The notes beneath the pieces were generated by a model. That model did not search any database. It saw only the letters and a list, made by a program, of their open reading frames with translations, and was not told where the DNA came from. A stretch of 64,000 bases of DNA, from assembly GCA_963743945.1 (NCBI GenBank), contig CAVURO010000010.1, positions 372,001 through 436,000 on the forward strand. The letters run 5' to 3'. Source of the stretch: JACOTK01 sp963743945 (lineage in GTDB: Bacteria > Actinomycetota > Acidimicrobiia > Acidimicrobiales > CADCSY01). The position numbers and the translations under genes were made by a program. Below, piece by piece: positions 7,521 to 16,807 of this stretch (the first letter of the stretch is position 1; the number at the start of each line of letters is the position of its first letter).

Positions 7521-8878
7521 GCCCGACGCACCTTCGTGCCATCGGCCGAGTCCTCGACGACATAGCCGAGAGCGATCAGCGCATCGCGCAGGTGGTCGGC
7601 TGCCGGCCAGTCTCGGATTGCCCGGGCCTCGTCACGCCGGCGAACGAGATCCAGGGTGTCGTCGTCGGGCACCTCGTCCTCGGCACGCAACTCGAGCCCG
7701 ACCGCCTCGGTCATCGTCCGAACTGCGGCAACGAGTGGAGCGACGGTTGCCTGCGCAGCCACGTCTCCATCGAAGGCCACATTTGCTCGGCGCACCGCGT
7801 CGAAAAGCACGGCCATGGCGCCCGGCGTGTCGAGGTCATCGTCCATCGCTGCACGAAACCGCTCCATCGTCGCCTCGTCGGGCACCGCTTCAGGTGGGAC
7901 GGCGACAGAACGCCGGGCGAAGTTGTCGAGACCGGCGAGGCTCCGCGTTGCCTGATCGACGGTGTTGGGCGTCACCTCCAGCGGCGAGCGATAGTGGGAT
8001 TGGAGCACCAACAGCCGATAGGCCCGGCCGTCGGTTCGCGACAGGAGGTCGGTCAGCGACGTGAAGTTGTGCAGCGACTTGCCCATCTTCTCGCCGGCGA
8101 CCTCGACAAAGGCATGGTGCATCCAGTGCCGGGCGAAGTCACGGCCCAGCGCGACAGCCTGGGCCCGCTCGTTCTCGTGATGGGGAAACTTCAGATCGAG
8201 CCCGCCGGCGTGCAGGTCGAAGCCCTCGCCGAGGATATCGAGGGCCATGACGACGCACTCGGTGTGCCAGCCCGGACGTCCGGGGCCCCAGGGCGAGGGC
8301 CAGGCGGGCTCGTCGGGCTTCGCCTTCTTCCAGAGGGCGAAGTCGAGCGGGTTGTGCTTGTCCGCCTCGATCTCGACCCGTGCGCCGGACTGCAGGGAGT
8401 CGAGCGCTTGGTTGGTGAGCAAGCCGTACCCGGGTACTCGATCGACCGAGAGCTCCACGCCCCTGCTCGTCTCGTAGGCAGCGCCTTGATCGATCAGCTC
8501 CTCGATCAGGGCCACCATGCGCTCGACATAGGCCGTGGCGTGCGGGTCGTCGGTCGGCCGCAGGACCCCGAGGCGGTCGATGGCCGCGTACCATGCATGC
8601 TCGAACTCGGCGGCCACCTCCCCCGCCTCGCGCCCCTCGACATTCGCCCGCTTGATGATCTTGTCGTCGATGTCGGTGATGTTCGAGACCAGGCGCACCT
8701 CGAGGCCGCACCAGGTCAGATAGCGACGCAGCACGTCGTAGACGAGCACGGCACGACCGTGCCCGATGTGGGGAACGTCGTAGACCGTCGGCCCGCACAC
8801 GTACATCGACACCTGGCCGGGTCGGCGAAGTTCGAGGGGACGCACCTCGTCGGTGGCCGTGTCGTGGAGGCGCAGCAC
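7517..8878 (-). CDS. cysS: Cysteine--tRNA ligase
   Basis: Class I aminoacyl-tRNA synthetase that charges tRNA-Cys, 453 aa. The HIGH motif is PHIGHGRA, followed by SNITDIDDKIIKRA, the zinc-site residues in CGPT, HTECVVM and HHENE, and the C-terminal anticodon region ending in GTKVRRA. The second signature is EKMGKS, a small change from KMSKS. The start is placed at GTG 8878, which matches family N-termini (LRLHDT) and sits 7 nt after a TAACCT box. MshC, the mycothiol ligase, is the close paralogue, but the DDKI motif and C-terminal domain favour CysRS. Confidence 0.9.
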   Translation of the reverse strand: MLRLHDTATDEVRPLELRRPGQVSMYVCGPTVYDVPHIGHGRAVLVYDVLRRYLTWCGLEVRLVSNITDIDDKIIKRANVEGREAGEVAAEFEHAWYAAIDRLGVLRPTDDPHATAYVERMVALIEELIDQGAAYETSRGVELSVDRVPGYGLLTNQALDSLQSGARVEIEADKHNPLDFALWKKAKPDEPAWPSPWGPGRPGWHTECVVMALDILGEGFDLHAGGLDLKFPHHENERAQAVALGRDFARHWMHHAFVEVAGEKMGKSLHNFTSLTDLLSRTDGRAYRLLVLQSHYRSPLEVTPNTVDQATRSLAGLDNFARRSVAVPPEAVPDEATMERFRAAMDDDLDTPGAMAVLFDAVRRANVAFDGDVAAQATVAPLVAAVRTMTEAVGLELRAEDEVPDDDTLDLVRRRDEARAIRDWPAADHLRDALIALGYVVEDSADGTKVRRA

Positions 8879-8885
8879 AGCGACG

Positions 8886-8891
8886 AGGTTA
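8886..8891 (-). promoter_or_regulatory. Leaderless -10 box, cysS
   Basis: TAACCT on the minus strand with exactly 7 nt to the GTG start at 8878 and no ribosome-binding site between. The nitroreductase gene has the same box and spacing. Confidence 0.5.
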
Positions 8892-8994
8892 GATCGTCGT
8901 CTGCGCAAGGGCCGTGCCGGCCCTCGGCGCAGCCCCGCTGAGCAGTTTCATCCTCCATTTTCATTCTCGATACATTGCGTCCTCAGGGGGGAAC

Positions 8995-9000
8995 TAGCGT
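8995..9000 (+). promoter_or_regulatory. Candidate -10 box of the exopolysaccharide operon
   Basis: TAGCGT lies 71 nt before the ugd ATG in the 192-bp gap between divergent cysS and ugd. The resulting leader carries a good ribosome-binding site, AGGAG, 6-7 nt before 9071. A TTGCGT at 8975 is spaced too closely to be a convincing -35. Confidence 0.35.
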
Positions 9001-9070
9001 CGGCCGCGTCAAAGCCTTGTTGAGGACCGGGGGGAGCCAGACGGGGGCCAGAAGGATACAGGAGTGCGAC

Positions 9071-10429
9071 ATGCCCGAATCCATAGCGGTCGTCGGCAGT
9101 GGCTATGTGGGAACCGTAGTGGCAGCCTGCCTCGCCCACGTAGGCCACGAGGTGGTCGGACTCGAGATCGACGAGGCGAAGTGCGCCCGGTTGCGTCTGG
9201 GACGGGCGCCGTTCTTCGAGCCCGGACTCGATCCACTCATCGCCATGGGTCTCGAGCGTGGAAATCTCCGCTTCACCAGCGACGTGGACGACGCAATCGG
9301 GGCAGCCGACATCGTGTTCCTGTGCGTCGGCACCCCGGCGGGGGACGACGGCCGCTCCGATGTGCAGTTCCTCCGGCATGCAGTGGAGTCGATCGCCGAG
9401 GCAATGGACGGCCCGAAGACGCTGGTGACCAAGAGCACGGTGCCCATCGGCAGCGGGCAATGGCTGCAGACCACACTCGAGGATGCCATGGCCGGCCGTT
9501 CCCAGCCGAGGATCCCGTTCTCCGTGGTCTCCAACCCCGAGTTCCTGCGCCAGGGTTCTGCCGTGGACGACTTCCTCCACCCTGAGCGGGTCGTGTTGGG
9601 AAGCGACGAGCCCGCCGCCCTCGAGCTCTTGACGGAGGTGTACGGGCCCATTCTCGATCAGGCATTCGATGGTGCAGCTCGCCGTAAGTTACCAAACCTC
9701 GTGCGCACCGGGCTGACCACCGCAGAGACGGTGAAGTACGCCGCAAACGCCTTTCTCGCGATGAAGATCAGCTTTGCCAACGAGATCGCCAATGTGTGCG
9801 AGCTCGTCGGCGCCGACGTCGCGGAGGTGGCCGACGCCATCGGCCTGGACGGTCGGATCGGGCGGCCCTTCCTCGACGCCGGCATCGGGTGGGGCGGCTC
9901 CTGCTTCGGCAAGGACGTCGCCGAGCTCGTTGCGGCAGCAGGCGACCACGGGTACGACGCCCGGCTCCTCCGGGCAACGATCGAGGTCAATCGGTGGCAG
10001 CGCGGGCTGGTCGTCCGCAAGCTGCGCCGCCGACTCCACGGCCTGCGCGGCCGGCGGATCGGGCTTCTGGGGCTCGCGTTCAAGCCCGACACGGACGACT
10101 TGCGGGACGCGCCGGCACTCGACATCGCGAGATGGTTGGTCGAGGGTGGAGCCTCCGTCGTCGCCCACGACCCCGTGGTCAAGTCCCTGCCTCAGGTTCC
10201 CGAAGTACTTCTTGTGGATGACGCATACGAGGCTGCCGAGCAGGCCGATGCGGTGGTGTTGGTCACCGACTGGCCCCAGTATCGAGCGCTGGAGTTCGAC
10301 GTCCTGCTCGATCGCATGCGGGGCCGCCTCTTCGTCGACGGGCGAGGGATCTTCGAGCCGGAGAAGATCGTCGCAGCGGGCCTGGTCTTCGAGGGGATCG
10401 GGCGCACCACCAACTCGCTCGTGCGATGA
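9071..10429 (+). CDS. ugd: UDP-glucose 6-dehydrogenase family protein
   Basis: UDP-glucose/GDP-mannose dehydrogenase of 452 aa. It has the N-terminal Rossmann motif VVGSGYVGTVVAACLA, the substrate-domain TKSTVPIG and SNPEFLRQGSAV, and the catalytic cysteine in GIGWGGSCFGKD. It oxidises a nucleotide sugar twice, most likely UDP-glucose to UDP-glucuronate. The ATG at 9071 follows AGGAG. It is the first gene of a seven-gene operon and overlaps the next gene by 4 bp, so it presumably supplies uronic acid for the polysaccharide made by its neighbours. GDP-mannose dehydrogenase activity is the main alternative. Confidence 0.88.
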   Translation: MPESIAVVGSGYVGTVVAACLAHVGHEVVGLEIDEAKCARLRLGRAPFFEPGLDPLIAMGLERGNLRFTSDVDDAIGAADIVFLCVGTPAGDDGRSDVQFLRHAVESIAEAMDGPKTLVTKSTVPIGSGQWLQTTLEDAMAGRSQPRIPFSVVSNPEFLRQGSAVDDFLHPERVVLGSDEPAALELLTEVYGPILDQAFDGAARRKLPNLVRTGLTTAETVKYAANAFLAMKISFANEIANVCELVGADVAEVADAIGLDGRIGRPFLDAGIGWGGSCFGKDVAELVAAAGDHGYDARLLRATIEVNRWQRGLVVRKLRRRLHGLRGRRIGLLGLAFKPDTDDLRDAPALDIARWLVEGGASVVAHDPVVKSLPQVPEVLLVDDAYEAAEQADAVVLVTDWPQYRALEFDVLLDRMRGRLFVDGRGIFEPEKIVAAGLVFEGIGRTTNSLVR

Positions 10430-12858
10430 GCGGACGAGTCGTTCCCGACGGCAAGGCATTCGCGCTCGACGGGGTTCCGTGGCGCCTGCGCGGCGTCACG
10501 TACGGCAGCTTCGTGCCAAGGCTCGACGGTGAGCCGTTCCCCGAGCGGACGCAGGTCAAGAAGGACTTCCTTCGCATGGCCGATTGTGGGCTCAACACGG
10601 TTCGCACCTACGAGCTGCCCCCGCCCGATGTGTTCGACGTCGCCGAGGAATACGGTCTCCGCATGCTCGTGGGTCTGCATCATCACGACTGGCGGATGGA
10701 ACCACGCCCGAGTCGTGACGCCTCGCGACGCATCAGGGCATCCGGCCGACAGGCAGTCGCCGAGGCCGTGGCGCGCTGCAACGGGCGCGACAACATCGTG
10801 GGCATCGCCGTGGGCAACGAGATTCCCGGCGACATCGTGCGTGTCCACGGCATCGCCGCTGTTGAGGACACGCTCTCCTCGCTGATCGCCCTGATCCACG
10901 ACGAGTCCGACCTTTCCGCCACCTATGTGAACTTCCCCACCACCGAGTTCCTCGAGCCGGCCGGCCAGGACTTCGTCAGCTTCAACGTCTTCCTCGAGGA
11001 CCCCGACGACCTCCGCCGATATCTGCGCCATCTTCAGGTTGTCGCCCTCGACCGGCCGCTGATCATCACCGAGCTCGGCCTCCCCTCTCTGGTCCACGGC
11101 GAGGACACACAAGCGAGCTCACTGGCATCACAGCTGCGCGTCGTCGACGAGACCGGTTGTGCAGGGGCGACGGTCTTCTCGTGGACCGACGATTGGGGCG
11201 TGGCAGGCGTGCAGGTGGATGGATGGGGTTTTGGCGTCACCGACCTCGAACGCCGACCCAAGCCGGCGCTCGAGGTCGTCGAGGCCTGGGCGCGGAGACC
11301 CATCGTGGCACTGCGTGAGGAGTGGCCGAAGGTCTCGGTGATCGTGTGCGCCTTCAACGAGGAACGCACGATCGAGGAGTGCCTGGCGTCCCTGACGGGG
11401 TGCCCGTACCCGCATCTGGAGGTGATCCTGTGTGACGACGGTTCCACCGATCGGACGCTTGAGATCGCTCGAGGCTTTCCATTCCGCATTCTCGAGCTCC
11501 CCCACGGGGGCCTCAGTCGTGCACGCAACGCGGGCCTGGCGGCTGCGACCGGCGACATCGTGGCGTATCTCGACGCCGATGCCTGGTGTCATCCCGACTG
11601 GCCGTTCCACCTGGTGATGTCCTTCGACGACGAACAGGTCGCCGCCACCGGCGGGCCGAACCTTCCGGTCGACGGCGCCGGCTTCGTCGAGCGAGCGGTC
11701 GCCCGGTCACCGGGAGGACCCCTCGAGGTGCTGATCACCGACGACCGAGCCGAACATGTTCCGGGATGCAACATGGCCTTTCGCAAACACGAGTTGGCGG
11801 CCATCGGCGGTTTTAATCCCGAGTACACCTCGGCAGGTGACGATGTTGACGTCTGTTGGAAGCTGCTCGATCGGGGAAGGGAGATCGCCTTCGCCCACGC
11901 TGCCCAGGTCCGCCATCACCGCCGGTCGACCGTCATGGGCTACCTGCGCCAGCAGCGTGGCTACGGAAAGGCGGAGAAGATGTTGGCCGGCCCACATCGA
12001 CACCGCTTCAACCGAATGGGCCAGGCCCGTTGGGCCGGTGTGATCTACGGTGGCGCCGGCATCCTGCCCTCCTTGCTCCGCCCGGTCGTCTACCACGGCC
12101 ACCAGGGTGCAGCGCCGTTCCAACGGGTGGTTCGACGGCGTTCCGAGTGGATGAACATGTGGGCGTCCGCGTCGCTGCCGGCCGTGTTGCCCATTGCGCT
12201 CGTAGGGCTCGTCGCAGGAGTGACCGTCTCCACGACGTGGTACACACTGGTCGCTCTCGCCATGGCGGCCACGCTCGGCTACGGTGCACTCGTTGCCGTC
12301 GCCTCCTGCCCCGATCGATCAGAGCCACTTCCCCTGCGCATGAGGTTGACCATTGGGGCCCTGCACGTCCTGCAACCGTTCTGGCGCACCTACGGAAGGG
12401 TGAGAGGCACCCGTGTGACCCAGCCTGCCGGAGAATCGGGTGGCGGTTGGTTCGGCGATCGTTGGCTGTTGCTCGCGAGCATGGAGAAGGAGTTGCGCGG
12501 CCGCGGATGCGCCGTGCGTTACGGGAGACCCCACGACGACTGGGACGTCCAGGTTTCGCTCGGTCCCTTCGTCAATGCACGGGTCACCACGGCTGTGGCG
12601 TGGAGTTGGGTTCCTCAGGTCGTGGTGCAGTACCGACCGGGGCTCGGCACGGCGGCGGCTGCCGGCCTCGTTCTTCTCGGCGTCATGGTCAGCGCCGCTG
12701 TCGGGTGGGGGGCGTTGGGCCTGGCCGTTCTCGTCATCCAGGTCGACCGGTGGGCACTCGGGAAGCGGCTGGGCGAAGGCCTGTTGCGTGCCGGCGTGGA
12801 TGGCTCCTCCCTGGACGACAGTCCTTTGGGACCGGAGCGCGTCGAGGTCGATGGGTGA
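10426..12858 (+). CDS. Bifunctional clan GH-A glycosidase-like / family 2 glycosyltransferase
   Basis: An 810-aa fusion. Residues 1-290 form a TIM-barrel glycoside-hydrolase domain of the clan A type with both catalytic carboxylates present: E132 in VGNEIPGD (acid/base) and E216 in IITELGLPS (nucleophile). Residues 300-560 are a GT2 domain with VSVIVCAFNEE, CDDGSTD, the YLDADA metal-binding motif and GDDVDVCWKL. Two hydrophobic segments follow near 580-640 and another pair near 720-750, so the protein should be membrane-bound. It overlaps ugd (ATGA) and the ABC exporter gene. Cyclic or branched glucan synthases with a GH17 domain fused to GT2 are a known parallel. The role here, building and remodelling or branching one polysaccharide, is inferred. 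Confidence 0.82.
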   Translation: MSGRVVPDGKAFALDGVPWRLRGVTYGSFVPRLDGEPFPERTQVKKDFLRMADCGLNTVRTYELPPPDVFDVAEEYGLRMLVGLHHHDWRMEPRPSRDASRRIRASGRQAVAEAVARCNGRDNIVGIAVGNEIPGDIVRVHGIAAVEDTLSSLIALIHDESDLSATYVNFPTTEFLEPAGQDFVSFNVFLEDPDDLRRYLRHLQVVALDRPLIITELGLPSLVHGEDTQASSLASQLRVVDETGCAGATVFSWTDDWGVAGVQVDGWGFGVTDLERRPKPALEVVEAWARRPIVALREEWPKVSVIVCAFNEERTIEECLASLTGCPYPHLEVILCDDGSTDRTLEIARGFPFRILELPHGGLSRARNAGLAAATGDIVAYLDADAWCHPDWPFHLVMSFDDEQVAATGGPNLPVDGAGFVERAVARSPGGPLEVLITDDRAEHVPGCNMAFRKHELAAIGGFNPEYTSAGDDVDVCWKLLDRGREIAFAHAAQVRHHRRSTVMGYLRQQRGYGKAEKMLAGPHRHRFNRMGQARWAGVIYGGAGILPSLLRPVVYHGHQGAAPFQRVVRRRSEWMNMWASASLPAVLPIALVGLVAGVTVSTTWYTLVALAMAATLGYGALVAVASCPDRSEPLPLRMRLTIGALHVLQPFWRTYGRVRGTRVTQPAGESGGGWFGDRWLLLASMEKELRGRGCAVRYGRPHDDWDVQVSLGPFVNARVTTAVAWSWVPQVVVQYRPGLGTAAAAGLVLLGVMVSAAVGWGALGLAVLVIQVDRWALGKRLGEGLLRAGVDGSSLDDSPLGPERVEVDG

Positions 12859-14680
12859 CGGCGGGGAGGACGAGACTCCTCCTCAGGTCCGCATACTCCG
12901 ACGGGCGTTTCTTGACGCCCGCGGGGACCTGCGTGGACTTCTGCTGCTGATCTTCATCAGCCTGCTGTCCGCGCCCATCTCGCTGGCACTGCCGCTGCCG
13001 TTGAAGGTAGCGGTCGACAGTGGCCTGGGGGATCGACCGATGCCGGGTTTCCTGGCTGCATTGGTTCCCGCCTCCGTGGAGCGGTCCTCCAATGGCATCT
13101 TCGTCATCGCGGCCGTGCTCCAGGTGGTGATCGTCGTCCTCTTCCAGGCGCAACTCGCGGCGACCAGCGTCTTGTCGACCACCCTCACCCAACACATGAC
13201 GATGTCGTTGCGGGGCCGGGTGCTCGCTCACGCCCAGCGTCTTTCGTTCTCCTTCCACGACGAACGCGGCACGAGCGATGCCCTCTACCGCATCCAGTAC
13301 GACACGACGGCACTGCCGAACCTTTTCGTCTACACCCTGATTCCCCTTGGCGCGGCCATTGTCACGCTGAGCTCGATGCTCTACGTGATCTTCTCGATCA
13401 GCCTGAAGCTCGCCCTCCTCTCGCTCGGTGTTGTGCCCTTTCTCGTCGTCTACTACCTCTATTTCCGCCGACGAATGTTTCCCCGGTATGCCGAATCCAA
13501 GCGTCTGGAGAGCAGTGCCATGCAGCGGGTGCACGAAACGCTCGGCGCCCTGCGCGTCGTCAAGTCCTTCGGAAGGGAGGATCACGAATACGAACGCTTC
13601 ATGGGGCGGTCGCGTGAAAGTGCGGATGCCCAGATTCGTCTCACCCGGGCGGAGAGCGCCTTCTTCGCCGTGGTGAGCACCACGATCGCCATCGGGACGG
13701 GACTGGTGTTGTTCGTCGGCATCAAGGATGTGCGATCGGGGCTGATCAGTCTTGGGAGTCTGCTCCTCATCCTCGGCTACCTGCGAGAGCTCTACCGCCC
13801 CCTGGAATCCATGACCAATGCCGGTGCAAAGGTGTTGTCCTATCGCTCGAGCCTTGCAAGGACCTATGACCTTCTCGATGCCCCACGCGATGTTCCCGAG
13901 CACCCCCGTGCGTTGCCGCTCGAACGGGCTCGCGGGCACATCCAGCTGATCGGCGTTTCCTTTGGGTATCAACCGGACGTCGCCGTGCTGAACGACGTGC
14001 ATCTCGACATCCCCGCAGGAACCAGGGTCGGGATCGCCGGTCGAACGGGATCCGGGAAGACGACGCTCATCAGCCTGCTCACCAGGTTCTTCGACCCAAC
14101 CAACGGCATGATCATGCTGGACGGCCGAGATGTGCGCCGCTATCGGATCGAGGATCTCCGACAGCAGTTCTCGATCGTGATGCAGGACGCCGTGTTGTTC
14201 TCGGCATCGATCGGCGACAACATCGCCTACGCTCGACCGAATGCGTCCCATGATGACGTCATCAAGGCTGCCGAGGCTGCCGAGGCACACGACTTCATCA
14301 CCCAGATGGCCGACGGGTACGACACCCTGGTAGGGGAACGTGGGCTCCGTCTTTCGGGAGGCGAGCGTCAGCGGATCTCACTCGCCCGAGCCTTCCTCCG
14401 CGATGCTCCCATCGTGATACTCGATGAACCCACCAGCGCCGTCGACACAGCGACGGAGAAGGAGATCATGACCGCGTTCTCACGTCTGATGGCCGATCGA
14501 ACCGTCTTCATGATCGCGCATCGCCTGTCCACGCTGGACGGCTGCGACGAGGTGATCAGAATCGATCACGGACGGGCAACACGCCTTGACGGACCGCCCG
14601 GGCGGCGACCCCGCAACAAGGCGACCGTCCAAGCCGCTGCCACGCCGGCCGCGACACACCGAAGAAGGCGCGTCCATTGA
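12851..14680 (+). CDS. ABC exporter, fused permease and ATPase
   Basis: A type IV ABC half-transporter of 609 aa. It has six membrane helices in residues 20-320 and a nucleotide-binding domain from about 360: Walker A GRTGSGKTT, Q-loop IVMQDAVLF, signature LSGGERQRISLARA, Walker B IVILDEPTSA and the H-loop histidine in IAHRLST. It resembles MsbA and polysaccharide or lipid flippases. The ATG at 12851 lies inside the end of the preceding gene (8-bp overlap). The position in the polysaccharide operon suggests export of a glycan or lipid-linked unit. It should act as a homodimer, as no second half-transporter is present. Confidence 0.87.
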   Translation: MGDGGEDETPPQVRILRRAFLDARGDLRGLLLLIFISLLSAPISLALPLPLKVAVDSGLGDRPMPGFLAALVPASVERSSNGIFVIAAVLQVVIVVLFQAQLAATSVLSTTLTQHMTMSLRGRVLAHAQRLSFSFHDERGTSDALYRIQYDTTALPNLFVYTLIPLGAAIVTLSSMLYVIFSISLKLALLSLGVVPFLVVYYLYFRRRMFPRYAESKRLESSAMQRVHETLGALRVVKSFGREDHEYERFMGRSRESADAQIRLTRAESAFFAVVSTTIAIGTGLVLFVGIKDVRSGLISLGSLLLILGYLRELYRPLESMTNAGAKVLSYRSSLARTYDLLDAPRDVPEHPRALPLERARGHIQLIGVSFGYQPDVAVLNDVHLDIPAGTRVGIAGRTGSGKTTLISLLTRFFDPTNGMIMLDGRDVRRYRIEDLRQQFSIVMQDAVLFSASIGDNIAYARPNASHDDVIKAAEAAEAHDFITQMADGYDTLVGERGLRLSGGERQRISLARAFLRDAPIVILDEPTSAVDTATEKEIMTAFSRLMADRTVFMIAHRLSTLDGCDEVIRIDHGRATRLDGPPGRRPRNKATVQAAATPAATHRRRRVH

Positions 14681-15639
14681 CGCACATCGAGCACGGGACC
14701 GGCGGCGGGCGAGCCCTTGTCGTCGGGTGGTACAGCTTCCCGGGGATGGGGGCGACCGCCGGCGACCTGCTTGCACGTGACGTCGTGTGCGAATGGTTGA
14801 ACGAGGCGCGCATCCCCTACGACGTCGCGGTCGCGGTTCCGTTCGTGGATGGCGTATCGCTCGAGCACCTCGATCCGCACCACTACTCCCGTCTTGTCTT
14901 CGTCTGTGGGCCGTTTGGCAATGGCCCTCCCCTCACAGGCCTGCTTTCGGCGTTTTCGCATTGCGAGCTCATCGGCGTCGACGTCTCCATGCTCGATCCC
15001 ATCGAGAAATGGAACCCATTCAGTCTGCTGCTGGAACGTGACAGCTCCCGCACCGTCGCGCCTGACCTTGCGTTTGCCGGACAATCCGAATCGGTTCCGG
15101 TTGTGGGAGTCCTCAAGGTGCACCACCAGAATGAATACGGCCGGCGGGCTCGCCATGACGATGCAAACAGCGCGATCGATCGGATGTTGACGCGGACCCA
15201 GGTCGCGTGCGTTCCCATTGAGACACGCCTCGACACCAACGACGCGGGCCACCACTCGGCCGGCCAGGTCGAGTCGCTCATCGCTCGGATGGACGCTGTG
15301 GTGACGACCCGTCTGCACGGTTGCGTGTTGGCGCTGAAGCACGGGGTTCCGCCTCTCGTCATCGACCCGATCGCAGGTGGAGCGAAGGTCCGGCGCCAGT
15401 GCGAGGCCATCGGCTGGGAGCTGATCTTCACGGTCGATGACCTCCATGACGACCTGCTGTTGGCCGCCATGCATCAGGCGTTGGATCCGCATACGCGCGA
15501 GCGCGCTCGCGCCTGCGCGAACGATGCCACCCGCCGGCTCCAAGCAGTCCGAACCACGTTCCTGGATTGGTTCACGCCGCTCTCTGTGCCGGTGCAACCG
15601 GGATCGGTTCCGAGCACCGACCACCCCGCGGAGCCCTGA
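14677..15639 (+). CDS. Polysaccharide pyruvyltransferase-family protein
   Basis: A 320-aa protein beginning at TTG in a TTGA overlap with the exporter. It has the fold signature of CsaB-type pyruvyltransferases: an N-terminal VVGWYSFPGMGATAGD nucleotide loop and the C-terminal VVTTRLHGCVLALKHGVPPLVID motif. Known members attach pyruvate ketals to hexoses of exopolysaccharides or cell-wall polymers using phosphoenolpyruvate. The middle region is divergent, so the exact donor and acceptor are uncertain. Placement between the exporter and a glycosyltransferase fits polysaccharide decoration. Confidence 0.72.
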   Translation: MTHIEHGTGGGRALVVGWYSFPGMGATAGDLLARDVVCEWLNEARIPYDVAVAVPFVDGVSLEHLDPHHYSRLVFVCGPFGNGPPLTGLLSAFSHCELIGVDVSMLDPIEKWNPFSLLLERDSSRTVAPDLAFAGQSESVPVVGVLKVHHQNEYGRRARHDDANSAIDRMLTRTQVACVPIETRLDTNDAGHHSAGQVESLIARMDAVVTTRLHGCVLALKHGVPPLVIDPIAGGAKVRRQCEAIGWELIFTVDDLHDDLLLAAMHQALDPHTRERARACANDATRRLQAVRTTFLDWFTPLSVPVQPGSVPSTDHPAEP

Positions 15640-15642
15640 GCC

Positions 15643-16803
15643 ATGCGGGCCGTGGTGACCGGCATGATCGCGACGTATCCCTTGGGCGGGGTTGTGTGGG
15701 ACTACGGCCAGTATGCACTTGGACTGGAGCGACTGGGATTCGACGTGTGGTACCTCGAGGACACGGGATGGGAATCGTTTGATCCCCGCACCGGGCACTA
15801 CGGCGCCGACTACTCGTATGGGGCATCCTTCGTCGGCTCGGAATTGGCACGATTGTCGCCGTCGCTCGGTAAGCAGTGGCACGTTCGTGGGATGACGGGA
15901 GACACGTTCGGCGTCAGCACCCAGGAGATCCGCAAGGTCGTCGCCGAGGCAGACCTGTTCCTGAACGTCTCCGGCGGAACCCTGCTTCGTGACGAGTACA
16001 TGGCGTCCCCCTGCAAGATCTTCATCGATACCGACCCGGGCTGGAACCACTTTGTGAACTTCCCGAAGTGGGACGCAAAACCGAACTGGTATGGAGCCCA
16101 CGGGTACCGGGCTCACGACAGCTTCTTCACGTATGCAGCGAACATCGGCAGGGGTTCCTGCCTTCTCCCCGACCATGGGATCGACTGGAAGGTGACCCGT
16201 CCTCCGGTGATCCTGGACTCGTGGTCCCCTTCCTCCCCCGGATCGATCTGGACCACCGTGATGACGTGGAACAACTTCACGACCCCCATCGCCTGGGATG
16301 GCCGGGAGTACGGCTCAAAGGAACTCGAGTTCGTGCACATGGAAGAGCTCCCGAGACTCGTCCCCATGAGGCTCGGGATCGCCGTGGGGGGTTCGGATCC
16401 GCCTGTAAACCGATGGCGTGCCATCGGTTGGGACGTTTCGTCGGCACAGGAGATCTCGCGAACCGCGGCCGAATACCGCCGATACGTAGAGGGCTCCCGA
16501 GGCGAGATCACCGTCGCCAAGAACTTCTACGTCGCCACACGGTCGGGATGGTTCAGCAGTCGGTCGGTCTGCTATCTCGCTGCTGGGCGTCCGGTGGTCA
16601 CCCAGGACACAGGATTCAGCGATTTCGTCGCGACCGGCAGCGGACTGCTCGCGTTCTCCGATCTCGATGGTGCCGCTCGGGCGATCCGTACGGTTGAGGA
16701 TTCCTATGCGGACCACGTCGAGGCCGCACGGGACATAGCCCGCCGGTACTTCGATGCCGACCGCGTGCTGACCGACATGCTTGACACCGCGGGCATGAAC
16801 TAG
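15643..16803 (+). CDS. Putative glycosyltransferase of GT-B type
   Basis: A 386-aa protein starting 3 bp after the previous stop. The N-terminus (VVTGMIATYPLGGVVWDYGQYALGLERLGFDVWYLED) resembles the first Rossmann domain of GT-B enzymes. The C-terminal part has SVCYLAAGRPVVTQDTGFSDFV followed by GLLAFSDLDGAARAI, which matches the nucleotide-sugar-binding end of GT4-like transferases. No signal peptide is seen. Within the operon it probably adds a sugar to the exported polymer. Family assignment rests on the C-terminal motif only. Confidence 0.6.
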   Translation: MRAVVTGMIATYPLGGVVWDYGQYALGLERLGFDVWYLEDTGWESFDPRTGHYGADYSYGASFVGSELARLSPSLGKQWHVRGMTGDTFGVSTQEIRKVVAEADLFLNVSGGTLLRDEYMASPCKIFIDTDPGWNHFVNFPKWDAKPNWYGAHGYRAHDSFFTYAANIGRGSCLLPDHGIDWKVTRPPVILDSWSPSSPGSIWTTVMTWNNFTTPIAWDGREYGSKELEFVHMEELPRLVPMRLGIAVGGSDPPVNRWRAIGWDVSSAQEISRTAAEYRRYVEGSRGEITVAKNFYVATRSGWFSSRSVCYLAAGRPVVTQDTGFSDFVATGSGLLAFSDLDGAARAIRTVEDSYADHVEAARDIARRYFDADRVLTDMLDTAGMN

Positions 16804-16807
16804 TCCC

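Noticed and set aside
7493..8941. A 482-codon plus-strand frame opposite cysS
   Set aside because: Mirror of a clearly identified CysRS gene.
12734..14290. A 518-codon minus-strand frame
   Set aside because: Antisense to the ABC exporter, no motif and no start signal.
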